The notes: generated from the letters alone by a model not told the origin. Positions 26,506-35,567 are shown, numbered from the stretch's first letter. The stretch is 64,000 nucleotides of DNA from Acinetobacter halotolerans (GCF_004208515.1 NZ_SGIM01000003.1:1-64000); one strand, 5' to 3'. Numbers and translations: made by a program.

Positions 26506-26715
26506 ATGTCTGAAACTGTTAACGGAACTGTAAAGTGGTTCAACGAAACTAAAGGTTTTGGTTTTATTCAAGCTGACTCAGGGCAAGACGTTTTTGCTCA
26601 CTTCAGCGAAATCCAAAGCAGTGGTTTTAAAGTTTTACACGAAGGTCAACGCGTTAAGTTTGAGCTTGGTCAAGGTAAAAAAGGACCACAAGCTACAAAC
26701 ATTACCGTTATCTAA
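26506..26715 (+). CDS. Cold-shock protein, CspA family (first copy)
   Basis: A 69-residue single cold-shock domain that binds single-stranded RNA and DNA and melts RNA structure. RNP1 is KGFGFI and RNP2 is VFAHF; the aromatic face (Trp11, Phe12, Phe18, Phe20) is complete. It is 433 bases upstream of a second copy with nearly the same protein (differences mostly in the C-terminal third). The leader ahead of it has a T9 run and ends AAAGGTTTAGG, a probable ribosome site. Cold induction is usual in the family but not shown by the sequence. Confidence 0.92.
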   Translation: MSETVNGTVKWFNETKGFGFIQADSGQDVFAHFSEIQSSGFKVLHEGQRVKFELGQGKKGPQATNITVI

Positions 26716-26737
26716 CAGAAGTCATTCGGTAAAAAAG

Positions 26738-26766
26738 AAGCTCACACAAGTGGGCTTTTTTATATT
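26738..26766 (+). terminator. Terminator of the first cold-shock gene
   Basis: AAGCTCAC (26738-26745) pairs with GTGGGCTT (26750-26757) with one G-T pair, followed by T residues. Confidence 0.8.
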
Positions 26767-26958
26767 TAAAAAAAATCATCATGATTTTACAAAAATCCAT
26801 GAAAATATGGTTGGTTAGGTTCCATAAGTAATGAGAATGGAGTTAACAGTTTTTTTCTATTAAGTTTTTGAAAAAATGAAAAAAATAAACAGTTTGTTTC
26901 TATGAAAAATAGATTGGTTTTGAAATATCTATGTTTTTGCTATGTTGTGGGCGATGTG

Positions 26959-27147
26959 TTGCATAGAAAAAGTAAAGTGGTGTATAGTTAAAGACAACTA
27001 GAAGAATAACACTGTTGATTCAACAAATCTTTTCATTTCGTAGTTTAATCAAACCTTTCGTTTTATCAGATTTAGTTTCATAGTTTATTATTTCAAGTTA
27101 ATTGCGATTAAGCATCTAAAAAATTTTTGAAAAAATAGGTTAAATAT
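26959..27147 (+). promoter_or_regulatory. Promoter candidate and long leader of the second cold-shock gene
   Basis: TTGCAT (26959-26964) and TATAGT (26983-26988) are spaced by 18 bases and could be a sigma-70 promoter. A start near 26995 would give a leader of about 150 bases, similar in length to the regulatory leader of cspA in Escherichia coli, where RNA structure senses temperature. The stretch 26767-26958 ahead of it is AT-rich and holds no gene. Confidence 0.4.
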
Positions 27148-27360
27148 ATGTCTAATACTGTGACTGGTACGGTTAAGTGGTTCAACGAAACTAAAGGTTT
27201 TGGTTTCATTCATGCTGACTCTGGACAAGATGTTTTCGCTCATTTTAGCGAAATCCAAAGCGATGGTTTTAAAGTTCTACATGAAGGTCAACGAGTGTCA
27301 TTTACTATTGCTGATGGTAAAAAAGGCCCTCAAGCAACAGGTATTACGGTAGTTTCTTAA
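27148..27360 (+). CDS. Cold-shock protein, CspA family (second copy)
   Basis: A 70-residue cold-shock domain, about 80-85 per cent identical by eye to the first copy; the difference lies in positions 3-5, around 23-24 and in the last 20 residues, where VKFELGQ becomes VSFTIAD. RNP1 (KGFGFI) and RNP2 (VFAHF) are intact. Each copy has its own promoter region and terminator, so they are separate units that arose from tandem duplication. The codons of the shared core are also alike, which suggests recent duplication or gene conversion. Confidence 0.92.
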   Translation: MSNTVTGTVKWFNETKGFGFIHADSGQDVFAHFSEIQSDGFKVLHEGQRVSFTIADGKKGPQATGITVVS

Positions 27361-27380
27361 AACAAGCCGTATGACTTGTA

Positions 27381-27415
27381 AAAAAAGCTCACTTTGGTGA
27401 GCTTTTTTGTTTTTG
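27381..27415 (+). terminator. Terminator of the second cold-shock gene
   Basis: AAAAAAGCTCAC (27381-27392) pairs perfectly with GTGAGCTTTTTT (27397-27408) over a TTTG loop. Confidence 0.9.
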
Positions 27416-27604
27416 GCTTTTACTTTTTTAGAAAATAGAATGCATAGAATAAGAAAAGGTGAATATGTACCAGTGGTATGGTAAATGCAACAATGCTTAC
27501 ATTTTCTAATCAGTTGGTATTTATGAAGCACTTTTGTTTCAAATCATAGACATAAAATACAACTTTTTTTGTTATCTTTATTTTTTTTGCAAGAATATAA
27601 ACAT

Positions 27605-28039
27605 ATGAAAAATTTTTTATTTTTAGGTTTAATCCTGACTTCACTTGCAGCGTGTTCATCAACACCAAATCAAGAACTTACGCCACCAAAAATTGGTATG
27701 GCAAACCCTGCTAGCAAATTCTGTGTTGATCAGGGCGGTCAGTTGGAAATTCGAAATGAGGCGAATGGTCAGGTTGGTTACTGTAAGCTACCTAATGGTC
27801 AAGTAGTAGAAGAGTGGGAGCTTTTCCGTGCGAATCAGCCAAAATGTTTAGCTGATGAAGCACAAAAATTGATTGGTCAAACAGGTCTAAGTGAAGCGCA
27901 GATTAAAGAAAAAACTAAATCTGAAATTGTACGTAGCATTGGACCAAACCAGCCAGTAACGATGGACTATCGTGAAAACCGAGTGACGGTCACAGTTGAT
28001 CCAAAATCTAAAAAGATTACCAATGCAACTTGTGGTTAA
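27605..28039 (+). CDS. Lipoprotein with DUF333 and I78 inhibitor-like domains, 144 aa
   Basis: MKNFLFLGLILTSLAAC is a lipoprotein signal with Cys17 as the lipid-bearing residue. Residues about 35-75 (NPASKFCVDQGGQLEI, GYCKLPNGQVVEEWELFR) match the DUF333 putative-hemolysin repeat with two Cys. Residues about 80-144 (IGQTGLSEAQIKEKT, RSIGPNQPVTMDYRENR, final ATCG) look like the I78 family of small peptidase inhibitors. The combination suggests an envelope protein that blocks proteases in the periplasm or at the surface. I chose the ATG at 27605, because the frame upstream is not signal-like. Confidence 0.8.
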   Translation: MKNFLFLGLILTSLAACSSTPNQELTPPKIGMANPASKFCVDQGGQLEIRNEANGQVGYCKLPNGQVVEEWELFRANQPKCLADEAQKLIGQTGLSEAQIKEKTKSEIVRSIGPNQPVTMDYRENRVTVTVDPKSKKITNATCG

Positions 28040-28056
28040 TCATTGAGGATAGTCGG

Positions 28057-28096
28057 AGCGCTCAATTAAACAGGTTTTAATTGAGCGCTTTTTTAT
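28057..28096 (+). terminator. Terminator after the I78-like lipoprotein gene
   Basis: AGCGCTCAATTAAA (28057-28070) pairs with TTTAATTGAGCGCT (28076-28089), then a T-run. Confidence 0.92.
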
Positions 28097-28241
28097 TTAA
28101 CTTGCTTTATCAGCCTTGATAATTGAAAAAAAGCACCCATCATTTTATTTACGATGATTTTTTATTTGCTGTGCCAGCTTTACTTTTATACACTCTGTGC
28201 TGCACATTTTTTCAATTTTCTGAGATAGACGAAGCTTTGAC

Positions 28242-28808
28242 ATGAATCTACTTCTTATCGTGGTATTTGGCACAATTGCTGAAGTTTTAGTATGGATCGG
28301 CGTGGGCGACCTTGTAGGGAGTATGTGGTACGTATTCTTTTGGTTCATCTTCGCATTCTTTATTGGTTTAAACCTTGTCCGTTCAAGTACATCAAGTATC
28401 ATGCCGCAATTGCAGCAGATGCAAATGACTGGACAGCTCGGTGCTGATCCAGCTGTCACTAAAAAACTGGCACTTGCAGTGTGTGGTTTTCTATTACTCA
28501 TTCCAGGTTTAATTTCGGATGTGCTTGCAATCCTCGTGCTGATCCCTGCTGTTCAAACAGCACTTCGCAATGCCTTGATGAAAACTATGGCAAAACGTCA
28601 ACAAGCCATGATGGAACAAATGATGGGTGGTATGGGAGCTGGCGGTGCCGCTGGACAGAATCCCTTTGCAGATATGATGCGTCAGATGCAAGAAATGCAG
28701 AATCAACAACAGGGTGGTGGTCAATATCGTGATTCTACGATCATCGATGGTGAGGCGCGTGAAGTAAAACCAGATCAGAAGAAAATTGAGTTCAAAGATG
28801 TAAATTAA
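28242..28808 (+). CDS. fxsA: FxsA family membrane protein
   Basis: A 188-residue inner-membrane protein. Escherichia coli FxsA, when overproduced, relieves exclusion of phage T7 by the F plasmid. Here the first three or four membrane segments lie in residues 1-110 (LLLIVVFGTIAEVLVWIGVG, FWFIFAFFIGLNLVRS, LALAVCGFLLLIPGLISD, VLAILVLIPAVQTALRN). The C-terminal part is cytoplasmic, Met/Gln/Gly-rich (MMEQMMGGMGAGGAAGQNPF), a low-complexity tail common in this family. A single gene with its own terminator. Confidence 0.85.
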   Translation: MNLLLIVVFGTIAEVLVWIGVGDLVGSMWYVFFWFIFAFFIGLNLVRSSTSSIMPQLQQMQMTGQLGADPAVTKKLALAVCGFLLLIPGLISDVLAILVLIPAVQTALRNALMKTMAKRQQAMMEQMMGGMGAGGAAGQNPFADMMRQMQEMQNQQQGGGQYRDSTIIDGEAREVKPDQKKIEFKDVN

Positions 28809-28830
28809 CAATGACACAAGGAATCAAAGA

Positions 28831-28858
28831 AACACGCTTTTTAAAAGCGTGTTTTTTT
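28831..28858 (+). terminator. Terminator of fxsA
   Basis: AACACGCTT (28831-28839) pairs with AAGCGTGTT (28845-28853) and a T-run follows. Confidence 0.85.
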
Positions 28859-29039
28859 ATGCGTCTTGTTCAGATGTCTGATCGTTTCTTTGGTCAACTT
28901 GGATCTGTTTATCTTTTTCTTTATTTGGTGGTTGATATTCACTCGGTGGGAGTGTCGTTATCTCATTTTCCGAATGTTTATACTTACGACTGCGGTTGGC
29001 TCGTTCACGGAATCCACCTTTGTTGATCAATTGAGCCAT
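28857..29039 (-). CDS. Hypothetical small basic protein, 60 aa
   Basis: A 60-residue frame (MAQLINKGGFRERANRSRKY) with a basic N-terminal third and an acidic, Gln-rich, probably disordered C-terminal part containing LPPSEYQPPNKEKDK. A GGA lies eleven bases before the ATG. The opposite strand also has long frames, but they are hydrophobic or Cys-rich and lack ribosome sites, so this strand is the more likely one. Function unknown. Its stop touches the fxsA terminator, which would also serve it from the other side. Confidence 0.5.
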   Translation of the reverse strand: MAQLINKGGFRERANRSRKYKHSENEITTLPPSEYQPPNKEKDKQIQVDQRNDQTSEQDA

Positions 29040-29280
29040 GTTGAGATTTCCGTGGTTTTAAAAGCATATTCTAACAAATTATATAAAAGATCAAAATTGT
29101 CATGTTGCTGAGGTGACTGAGGTGTTCTAAGAAATGCATTTAGCTGTCATATAATTGTGTTACTTTTAAAGTATTGGTTCTAAAACAAGATTGTATTCTC
29201 GATTTTTTTCTCATAGGATAAAACTGTAACGGTAAAATTGTTATGAGAAGAAAATAAAAAATAATAAGTGGGAGGATTAA

Positions 29281-29538
29281 ATGATGTTATCTCAATATCA
29301 TTGTGCATGTTGTGACAAGGTTGTTGCATCAACAGATAAGGCTTGTCCTTATTGTGGTTCTCAGCATATCCGCAGCCCTTATGGTTTATGGATGCTCTGT
29401 GTTGCAGCTTGTTTTGTGGTTGTGGTGATTGTCAAAGTTGTGCATATATATTTACAGCAACATCATGAAGATCAAGCAATGCAGAAAAACTCATTGTTTG
29501 AAATATTTAAACACGAGAGTGTAAATCCTAAAAAATAG
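29281..29538 (+). CDS. Small zinc-ribbon membrane protein, 85 aa
   Basis: The N-terminus has two CxxC pairs (CACCDK and CPYCGS), spaced like a rubredoxin-type zinc ribbon, followed by one strongly hydrophobic span (LWMLCVAACFVVVVIVKVVHIYL) given here only by position: residues about 37-60. The tail is short and charged. A GGGAGGA ribosome site is in the right place. Such zinc-ribbon anchors are common and usually uncharacterised. It is followed by a terminator and the convergent metK. Confidence 0.65.
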   Translation: MMLSQYHCACCDKVVASTDKACPYCGSQHIRSPYGLWMLCVAACFVVVVIVKVVHIYLQQHHEDQAMQKNSLFEIFKHESVNPKK

Positions 29539-29560
29539 AAACTCATAATAGTTCTAGATA

Positions 29561-29594
29561 AAAAAAGCCCACAGTTTTGTAGCTGTGAGCTTTT
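29561..29594. terminator. Bidirectional terminator between the zinc-ribbon gene and metK
   Basis: AAAAGC-C-CACAG pairs with CTGTG-A-GCTTTT with one mismatch, flanked by A and T runs on both sides. Confidence 0.85.
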
Positions 29595-29616
29595 GCTATA
29601 AAGTTGTAACTGGAGA

Positions 29617-30783
29617 TTATAATCCAGCAGCATCCTTCAAGATGTCAACCTTATCTGTTTTTTCCCAAGTAAATGCAGTATCTGAACCTTCGCGACCAAA
29701 ATGTCCGTAAGCAGCTGTTTGCTTGTACATCGGTTGAATCAAGTTCAACATACGTGTAATGCCATATGGACGTAAGTCAAAGTGTTCACGAACAAGTTGA
29801 ATAATCAACTCTTCTGATACTTTGGCTGTGTTAAACGTATTGATCGAAATTGAGGTTGGTTCAGCAACACCGATTGCATAACTAACTTGAATCTCACACT
29901 TATCAGCTAAACCCGCGGCAACGATATTTTTAGCGACATAACGACCTGCATAAGCAGCAGAGCGGTCAACTTTAGATGGATCTTTACCTGAGAAAGCACC
30001 ACCGCCGTGACGAGCCATACCACCATATGTATCTACAATGATTTTACGACCTGTTAAACCACAGTCACCAACTGGACCACCAATCACAAACATGCCAGTT
30101 GGATTGATATGGAATTTAGTTCCTGAATGGAACATTTCAGCTGGGATGATCGGTTTGACGATTTCTTCAATCACAGCTTCTTTGAGTTGAATTTGAGAAA
30201 TTTCAGGATCGTGTTGGGTCGATAATACAACTGCGTCTAAGCGAACTGGCATGCCATTTTCATAGGCAAAGGTCACTTGGCTTTTTGCATCTGGACGTAA
30301 CCACGGTAAAGCACCTGAGCGACGTAACTCAGCTTGGCGCTCCATTAAACGATGCGCATACGAAATAGGAGCAGGCATAAGGACATCAGTTTCACGGCTG
30401 GCGTAACCAAACATTAAACCTTGGTCGCCTGCACCTTGATCTTCTGGTTTTTGACGGTCAACACCTTGCGCAATTTCAGGTGATTGCTTGCCGATCATAT
30501 TGATGACCGCACAAGTTGATCCATCAAAACCTAAATCAGAGTGATGATAGCCAATACCATTTACGGTTTGACGTACAATCGCTTCAAAGTCGACATTGGC
30601 TGTCGTTGTGATTTCACCAGCAAGAACAACCGCACCTGTTTTTACTAATGTTTCACAAGCGACACGCGCATACGGGTCTTCTTTTAGGATTGCATCTAAA
30701 ATTGCATCACTAATTTGGTCAGCCATTTTGTCTGGATGACCTTCGCTTACAGATTCTGAAGTAAAAACAGCATACTCGCGCAT
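29617..30783 (-). CDS. metK: S-adenosylmethionine synthetase
   Basis: Makes S-adenosylmethionine from methionine and ATP. The 388-residue length and the three-domain fold are standard: [15 protein letters not shown] near the start (ATP and potassium site), [12 protein letters not shown] (the hexapeptide GAGDQG is the family signature), and [20 protein letters not shown] with the phosphate-binding Lys. An AGGA sits before the ATG. No SAM riboswitch is recognisable in the leader. Divergent from tkt, with 384 bases between. Confidence 0.97.
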   Translation of the reverse strand: MREYAVFTSESVSEGHPDKMADQISDAILDAILKEDPYARVACETLVKTGAVVLAGEITTTANVDFEAIVRQTVNGIGYHHSDLGFDGSTCAVINMIGKQSPEIAQGVDRQKPEDQGAGDQGLMFGYASRETDVLMPAPISYAHRLMERQAELRRSGALPWLRPDAKSQVTFAYENGMPVRLDAVVLSTQHDPEISQIQLKEAVIEEIVKPIIPAEMFHSGTKFHINPTGMFVIGGPVGDCGLTGRKIIVDTYGGMARHGGGAFSGKDPSKVDRSAAYAGRYVAKNIVAAGLADKCEIQVSYAIGVAEPTSISINTFNTAKVSEELIIQLVREHFDLRPYGITRMLNLIQPMYKQTAAYGHFGREGSDTAFTWEKTDKVDILKDAAGL

Positions 30784-31167
30784 GAACGTCCTATCACTGG
30801 TATTTTCAAAAAGACAGAGTATGTTACATCGACTTAGCGGATAGGACTAGCACAAGCTGACTAAAAAGCATGAATTTATTTCATTTTCATCGTGTTTTTA
30901 TTGATATGTGTATCAATAAAACTAATATACATGCTTTAGTCTTTATCAAATTTCTGGTGGGTCATTCTTTTATTCTGGCTGTGGTGATTAATTTTTTGCT
31001 TAAGGCATGAACATTTGTACTTATAATGCGAGATGTGTGAATGAAAAATAAGAAATATCGTGTATTAGGCTTTACCCCATGTCGTTTTTTTAAGACAATA
31101 GTCACAGCTTTTGAAAGATGATTTCTCATCTTCTCTCCTCAAATTTATTGAATGTGGATTCTGACCT
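30784..31167. promoter_or_regulatory. Divergent control region of metK and tkt
   Basis: TATAAT at 31022-31027 is a strong -10 candidate for tkt, but TTGCTT at 30996-31001 is 20 bases away, which is too far for a good match. A short open frame of 26 codons (31041-31121) lies in the tkt leader and is discussed as a finding. The metK side is AT-rich with no riboswitch-like structure that I can name. Confidence 0.4.
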
Positions 31168-33156
31168 ATGACGACCCCTTTAAATGAACGTCGTATTGCA
31201 AATGCAATTCGTGTCTTGGCTATGGATGCTGTGCAACAAGCAAACTCAGGGCATCCTGGTGCTCCAATGGGGATGGCAGATATCGCTGATGTAGTTTGGC
31301 GTGAATTTTTAAATCATAATCCAACAAACCCACAATGGGCGAACCGCGACCGTTTTGTATTGTCAAATGGTCATGGCTCTATGTTGCAATATGCTTTATT
31401 GCACTTGACGGGTTATGAATTATCAATTGAAGATTTAAAACAATTCCGTCAATTACACTCTAAAACACCAGGCCATCCAGAATTGGGTTATGCACCTGGA
31501 ATCGAAACAACAACTGGCCCATTAGGTCAGGGTATTGCGAACGCTGTTGGTTTCGCCTTAGCAGAAAGAACGCTAGCTGCACAGTTCAACAAAGACGACT
31601 TAAATGTTGTTGATCATTTCACTTATTGTTTCCTAGGTGATGGTTGCTTGATGGAAGGTATTTCCCATGAAGTATGTTCACTTGCAGGTACTTTAGGTCT
31701 TGGTAAATTAGTTGTTTACTATGATGACAACGGTATCTCGATTGATGGTGAAGTTGAGGGTTGGTTCAGTGACGACACAGAACAACGTTTTAATGCATAT
31801 GGCTGGCAAGTACTTCGTGTAGACGGTCATGATGCTGCTGCGATTCGTCAAGCGACGATTGACGCAAAAGCTGAAACAAATAAACCAACCATTATCATTT
31901 GTAAAACAATTATTGGTTTAGGCTCACCAAATAAACAAGGCAAAGAAGATTGCCACGGTGCGCCACTTGGCAAAGACGAAATTACGTTAACGCGTGAAGC
32001 TTTAGGCTGGAAAGAAGACGCATTTGTTATTCCTGAAGACGTTTATGCAGCTTGGGATGCAAAAGCAAAAGGTCAAAGCTCTGAAGCAGCTTGGAATGAA
32101 TTGTTTGCCCAATACCAAGCAAAATATCCAACTGAAGCGGCTGAATTATTACGTCGTATCAATGGTGATTTACCTGCTGAATTTGCTGCACAAGCAGATG
32201 CATTTATTGCTGAAACCAATGCCAAAGCAGAAACCATTGCGACACGTAAAGCAAGCCAAAACACTTTACAAGCATTCGGTCCATTACTTCCTGAATTATT
32301 AGGTGGTTCTGCTGACTTAGCTGGTTCAAACTTAACACTTTGGAAAGGTTGCCAAGGCGTACAAGAAAACCCAGCGGGTAACTATGTGTACTATGGTGTA
32401 CGTGAGTTTGGTATGACTGCCATCGCGAATGGTGTGGCTTTACACGGTGGCTTTGTTCCTTACGTTGCTACATTCTTGATGTTCATGGAATATGCACGTA
32501 ATGCAGTACGTATGTCGGCATTGATGAAACAACGTGTGATTCATGTATATACGCATGATTCAATTGGTTTAGGTGAGGATGGTCCTACACATCAACCTGT
32601 AGAGCAAATCGCATCTTTGCGTGGTACACCAAACTTAAATACTTGGCGTCCATGTGACACCGTTGAAGCAGCGATTTCTTGGAAATCTGCGCTTGAGCGT
32701 AAAGATGGTCCGACAGCGTTAATTTTCTCTCGTCAAAACTTACCATTCCAAGCGCGTAATGAAGCTCAAATTCAAAATGCTGCTAAAGGTGGTTATGTGC
32801 TTGCTGAAGAAAAAGGTGAGTTAAAGGCAATCATCATCGCAACGGGTTCTGAAGTTTCATTGGCAATGGAAGCTTATGCACAACTTGAAGGTGTACGTGT
32901 CGTTTCTATGCCATGTGCTGAAGAGTTTATGAAGCAAGATGCTGCTTACCGTGAAGCGGTACTACCTGCGCATATCCGCGCTCGTGTTGCTGTTGAAGCG
33001 ACTCATGTCGACTACTGGTGGAAATTTGTTGGCTTAGACGGCAAAGTGATCGGTATGACCACTTATGGTGAATCTGCTCCAGCGAAAGACTTGTTCCAAT
33101 TCTTTGGTATTACGACTGAAGCGGTTGTTGCTGCGGTTAAAGAACTGACTGCTTAA
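31168..33156 (+). CDS. tkt: Transketolase
   Basis: Thiamine-diphosphate enzyme of the non-oxidative pentose phosphate pathway, 662 residues. The cofactor motif begins [13 protein letters not shown] and continues through [16 protein letters not shown] (given as its start), with the substrate histidines in [12 protein letters not shown] and [13 protein letters not shown]. The middle pyrimidine domain has [13 protein letters not shown] and [14 protein letters not shown]; the C-terminal domain is complete. Many preferred codons suggest high expression. The neighbour metK is divergent. A terminator follows within 20 bases. Confidence 0.97.
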   Translation: MTTPLNERRIANAIRVLAMDAVQQANSGHPGAPMGMADIADVVWREFLNHNPTNPQWANRDRFVLSNGHGSMLQYALLHLTGYELSIEDLKQFRQLHSKTPGHPELGYAPGIETTTGPLGQGIANAVGFALAERTLAAQFNKDDLNVVDHFTYCFLGDGCLMEGISHEVCSLAGTLGLGKLVVYYDDNGISIDGEVEGWFSDDTEQRFNAYGWQVLRVDGHDAAAIRQATIDAKAETNKPTIIICKTIIGLGSPNKQGKEDCHGAPLGKDEITLTREALGWKEDAFVIPEDVYAAWDAKAKGQSSEAAWNELFAQYQAKYPTEAAELLRRINGDLPAEFAAQADAFIAETNAKAETIATRKASQNTLQAFGPLLPELLGGSADLAGSNLTLWKGCQGVQENPAGNYVYYGVREFGMTAIANGVALHGGFVPYVATFLMFMEYARNAVRMSALMKQRVIHVYTHDSIGLGEDGPTHQPVEQIASLRGTPNLNTWRPCDTVEAAISWKSALERKDGPTALIFSRQNLPFQARNEAQIQNAAKGGYVLAEEKGELKAIIIATGSEVSLAMEAYAQLEGVRVVSMPCAEEFMKQDAAYREAVLPAHIRARVAVEATHVDYWWKFVGLDGKVIGMTTYGESAPAKDLFQFFGITTEAVVAAVKELTA

Positions 33157-33172
33157 TGATTTAAGTGGTATT

Positions 33173-33202
33173 AAAAAGCGCTCTGATGAAGAGCGCTTTT
33201 TT
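33173..33202 (+). terminator. Terminator of tkt
   Basis: AAAAAGCGCTCT (33173-33184) pairs perfectly with AGAGCGCTTTTT (33190-33201). Confidence 0.92.
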
Positions 33203-33296
33203 ATGTATGTAAATTGAGTTTCTCAAATCAATGTTGATATATAATTAAAGCAATTATTAAATAATCTCTTAGTTTTATAGGTTAATAACAATTATT

Positions 33297-33929
33297 ATGA
33301 CTTACATACCACCACATTTATTCTCAATGATTTGTAGAGTCGCTGCCAACCGTGCTTATTATTTTGAGTTTGATGACTGGCGTTTAAAACTTAGAAATGC
33401 TTTATTTGAGCAAGGTGCTATGGCTGAACTCAATATGGGTTTTGATACGGAAATTCTTTTCACAGAAGACCCAAAACAGAATTTATGTAAATATCAACTA
33501 TTTAAATATACAGATTGTTTAATTCAGAGTTTGCAAGAAATCGAAAATTTATCCAATTGGCGATTCTTTGGAATTGATTGTATTAATGAATATGAAACAA
33601 AATTTTTGAAGATAGCAAGCTTAGATATGGTTCATAATTTTGAAAAACCAGAATTTTTTCCACAGAATAAGACTAAAATTATAGAAATGATTAACATTCT
33701 TTTAACCAATAAATACGGTTATGAGTTAAGAAGTATTGATGAAAAATACATTAAATTGGACCAGAAACAGGGGCTTTTCTACTGTCCAGATGACAAAAGT
33801 GAAGTGAATTGGTATGACTTAACTTGTATGATTATAAGTCCAGAAGCAAAACAAATCATTCCTCAAAATATGTTGGAAGAATTTGAATGTACGGAACTGA
33901 ATTATCAATTAAATATTAATTTTTTATAA
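33297..33929 (+). CDS. Hypothetical protein, 210 aa
   Basis: I do not recognise this soluble protein. It starts MTYIPPHLFSMICRV, contains the segments FGIDCINEYETKFLKI and FYCPDDKSEVNWYDLT, and is rich in Asn, Lys, Ile and Glu. The frame uses AT-rich codons more strongly than its neighbours tkt and osmC, which hints at later acquisition. No signal peptide, membrane helix or known catalytic motif. The ribosome site is poor (TTAATAACAATTATT before the ATG). No partner gene, so toxin, immunity or metabolic roles cannot be separated. Confidence 0.5.
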   Translation: MTYIPPHLFSMICRVAANRAYYFEFDDWRLKLRNALFEQGAMAELNMGFDTEILFTEDPKQNLCKYQLFKYTDCLIQSLQEIENLSNWRFFGIDCINEYETKFLKIASLDMVHNFEKPEFFPQNKTKIIEMINILLTNKYGYELRSIDEKYIKLDQKQGLFYCPDDKSEVNWYDLTCMIISPEAKQIIPQNMLEEFECTELNYQLNINFL

Positions 33930-33960
33930 ATATGGCTTTTATAATAAAAACCATATTTAT
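33926..33960. terminator. Long hairpin between convergent hypothetical gene and osmC
   Basis: ATAAATATGG (33926-33935) pairs with CCATATTTAT (33951-33960), and TTTTA pairs with TAAAA inside the loop. It overlaps the stop of the upstream gene. Confidence 0.6.
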
Positions 33961-33965
33961 ATTAC

Positions 33966-34376
33966 TCATCCAATACTTAACTCTGTCTGAATCGAAATAT
34001 TCGACGTTAATAATTTATGAACAGGACAGCTTTCTGCAACTTTAAGGAGTCGCTTGTGCTGGTCTTCGGTAAATTCACCTGTTAATACGATTTTTCGTTC
34101 AATATTATTTTGACCTGCTTCAGGTTTGCCATTTGGATTTAGAGCCAAGTCGACTTGAACATGAGTAAGCACAATACCTTTATGTTTTGCATACATCTCT
34201 AACGTAATGGTTGTGCAAGCCCCTAAAGCAGAAAGCAAGATTTGAATTGGGTTTGGTGCAGTATCTTGACCACCTTGATCTGCTGGTTCATCTGCATACC
34301 AGTGATGACCAGAGGAATCTGTTAGCGTGACACGGTAGGGCGTTGCGGTGCTTTGGGCTTGAACGGAGTGAGTCAT
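33966..34376 (-). CDS. OsmC family protein
   Basis: A 136-residue peroxidase-like protein that reduces organic hydroperoxides with two cysteines. These are Cys in GACTTITLEMYAKHKG and in ESCPVHKLL, with the family spacing. The N-terminal strand PYRVTLTDSSGHHWYADEP is shorter than in Ohr, which points to the OsmC/YhfA branch. It is transcribed towards the preceding gene and separated from the Balon-like gene by a strong terminator, so it is its own unit. Whether it acts in peroxide defence or in another thiol reaction cannot be told. Confidence 0.85.
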   Translation of the reverse strand: MTHSVQAQSTATPYRVTLTDSSGHHWYADEPADQGGQDTAPNPIQILLSALGACTTITLEMYAKHKGIVLTHVQVDLALNPNGKPEAGQNNIERKIVLTGEFTEDQHKRLLKVAESCPVHKLLTSNISIQTELSIG

Positions 34377-34434
34377 ACTTTACCTTGTTATCCATTTGAT
34401 GATTTTAGCTGTGTTAATAAATTCTAGCTTGAAA

Positions 34435-34464
34435 AAAAATAAGAGCAACAATGCTCTTATTTTT
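34435..34464 (-). terminator. Terminator of the Balon-like gene
   Basis: AAAAATAAGAGCA (34435-34447) pairs with TGCTCTTATTTTT (34452-34464) over an ACAA loop; on the minus strand a T-run follows. Confidence 0.92.
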
Positions 34465-34475
34465 AGCTCATTAAA

Positions 34476-35567
34476 TCAATAGCGGACTTTAGCTAATAAA
34501 TTGATATTATCATCTAAAAAATCACCACTTAGGAAGTTAGCTTTACCACCATGTTGAATCACAATAGATAAAACATCATCTACAATATCATCAGTATTGG
34601 TGGTCTTAGAATTAAGTTCAACACTTGAGGTTTCCTCATCAATTGTTGCTGGTTGCACATAACCTTTACGGATAAAGATCTGATCAACACGACCTTCTTT
34701 GGCAGCACGATAAATCGAGGAGAGGTCTTCTATTAATAGATTTTGACTTTTCGCCTGACTGATTTCAGCTTGTGATGCTTGCTGAAGCGTTGTTCTATAT
34801 AAGTTAACTTTATCCTGAGCATCATCAATCAATAGGCGAGCTTCGGATTCTAAATTGGTGCTATTGGTTACCGTTGCAAAGATGGCACTTGGATTATCAC
34901 AAACTTGTTGATAGTAAGAGACGATCCGTTCGTCACCGACGACAAGAATAGGCAAAGGATTTTGCTTATAAACCTCTTGCACACTTTTATCGATACGGTT
35001 TAAAAACTCTTTTATATAATTTTCCTCTTTTATTGCATTTGAGCGGTCATCAGAGTTGGTTGTATAAAGATGCGTGTTTTCAATTGGAAAATTTAAACCT
35101 TGTAATTCATCGTCTTGATTAAGTTCTCGTACTAATTGGTCATTGAACACTTCCAATAAACGTCCTTGGTTTCTTGAAACAACCACTAAATAATAGTGCA
35201 CAGCATTATTTAGTTCACGAAGAATATCTCGTGTTGAAAAATGCTGATCAATGATAACTCTTGGCTTAACTTTAAAAGGGAAATTTAGAATTTGTGTATC
35301 TTCAGCAGTTGCGAAAATAGCCAAAGTATCCAAGTTGTAGTTATGGTTGTGATCGGCAAGTTTTTGCTCGATTTGTTGCACAAGTGATTGCGCTTCACGT
35401 TTATCATAATTTTCAGATAGTCGTGTTTCTAACTCTTTCATTGCATTCTTTAAAGCAATGGCGTCTTGTTGATTGTCAGGAAAAGTTCGATGGGTTGGAA
35501 CAAAAATGCTGATAGCAGGATTGGCTTGCGTTATGTTTAATTGATCAAATATTTGTTGTAAATTCAT
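34476..35567 (-). CDS. baeRF family protein, likely Balon-type ribosome hibernation factor
   Basis: A 363-residue cytoplasmic protein of the bacterial homologues of archaeo-eukaryotic release factor aeRF1/Pelota. The N-terminal part starts MNLQQIFDQLNITQANPAIS and holds the family phrase SIFVPTHRTFPDNQQDAI; the middle domain has YLVVVSRNQGRLLEVFND and the ribonuclease-H-like fold typical of domain 2; the C-terminal part has SIYRAAKEGRVDQIFIRKG, as in Pelota domain 3. I did not see the GGQ motif of true release factors. In Psychrobacter, a member of the same family, Balon, binds the ribosomal A site during cold shock. Assignment to that subgroup is my inference. It stands alone, with its own terminator. 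Confidence 0.7.
   Translation of the reverse strand: MNLQQIFDQLNITQANPAISIFVPTHRTFPDNQQDAIALKNAMKELETRLSENYDKREAQSLVQQIEQKLADHNHNYNLDTLAIFATAEDTQILNFPFKVKPRVIIDQHFSTRDILRELNNAVHYYLVVVSRNQGRLLEVFNDQLVRELNQDDELQGLNFPIENTHLYTTNSDDRSNAIKEENYIKEFLNRIDKSVQEVYKQNPLPILVVGDERIVSYYQQVCDNPSAIFATVTNSTNLESEARLLIDDAQDKVNLYRTTLQQASQAEISQAKSQNLLIEDLSSIYRAAKEGRVDQIFIRKGYVQPATIDEETSSVELNSKTTNTDDIVDDVLSIVIQHGGKANFLSGDFLDDNINLLAKVRY

Noticed and set aside
28811..29111. Two overlapping plus-strand frames after fxsA
   Set aside because: Both start within or next to the fxsA terminator and have no ribosome site; the minus-strand 60-aa frame is more plausible.
30784..31020. SAM riboswitch before metK
   Set aside because: I found no conserved SAM-I, SAM-II or related core; the region is only AT-rich.
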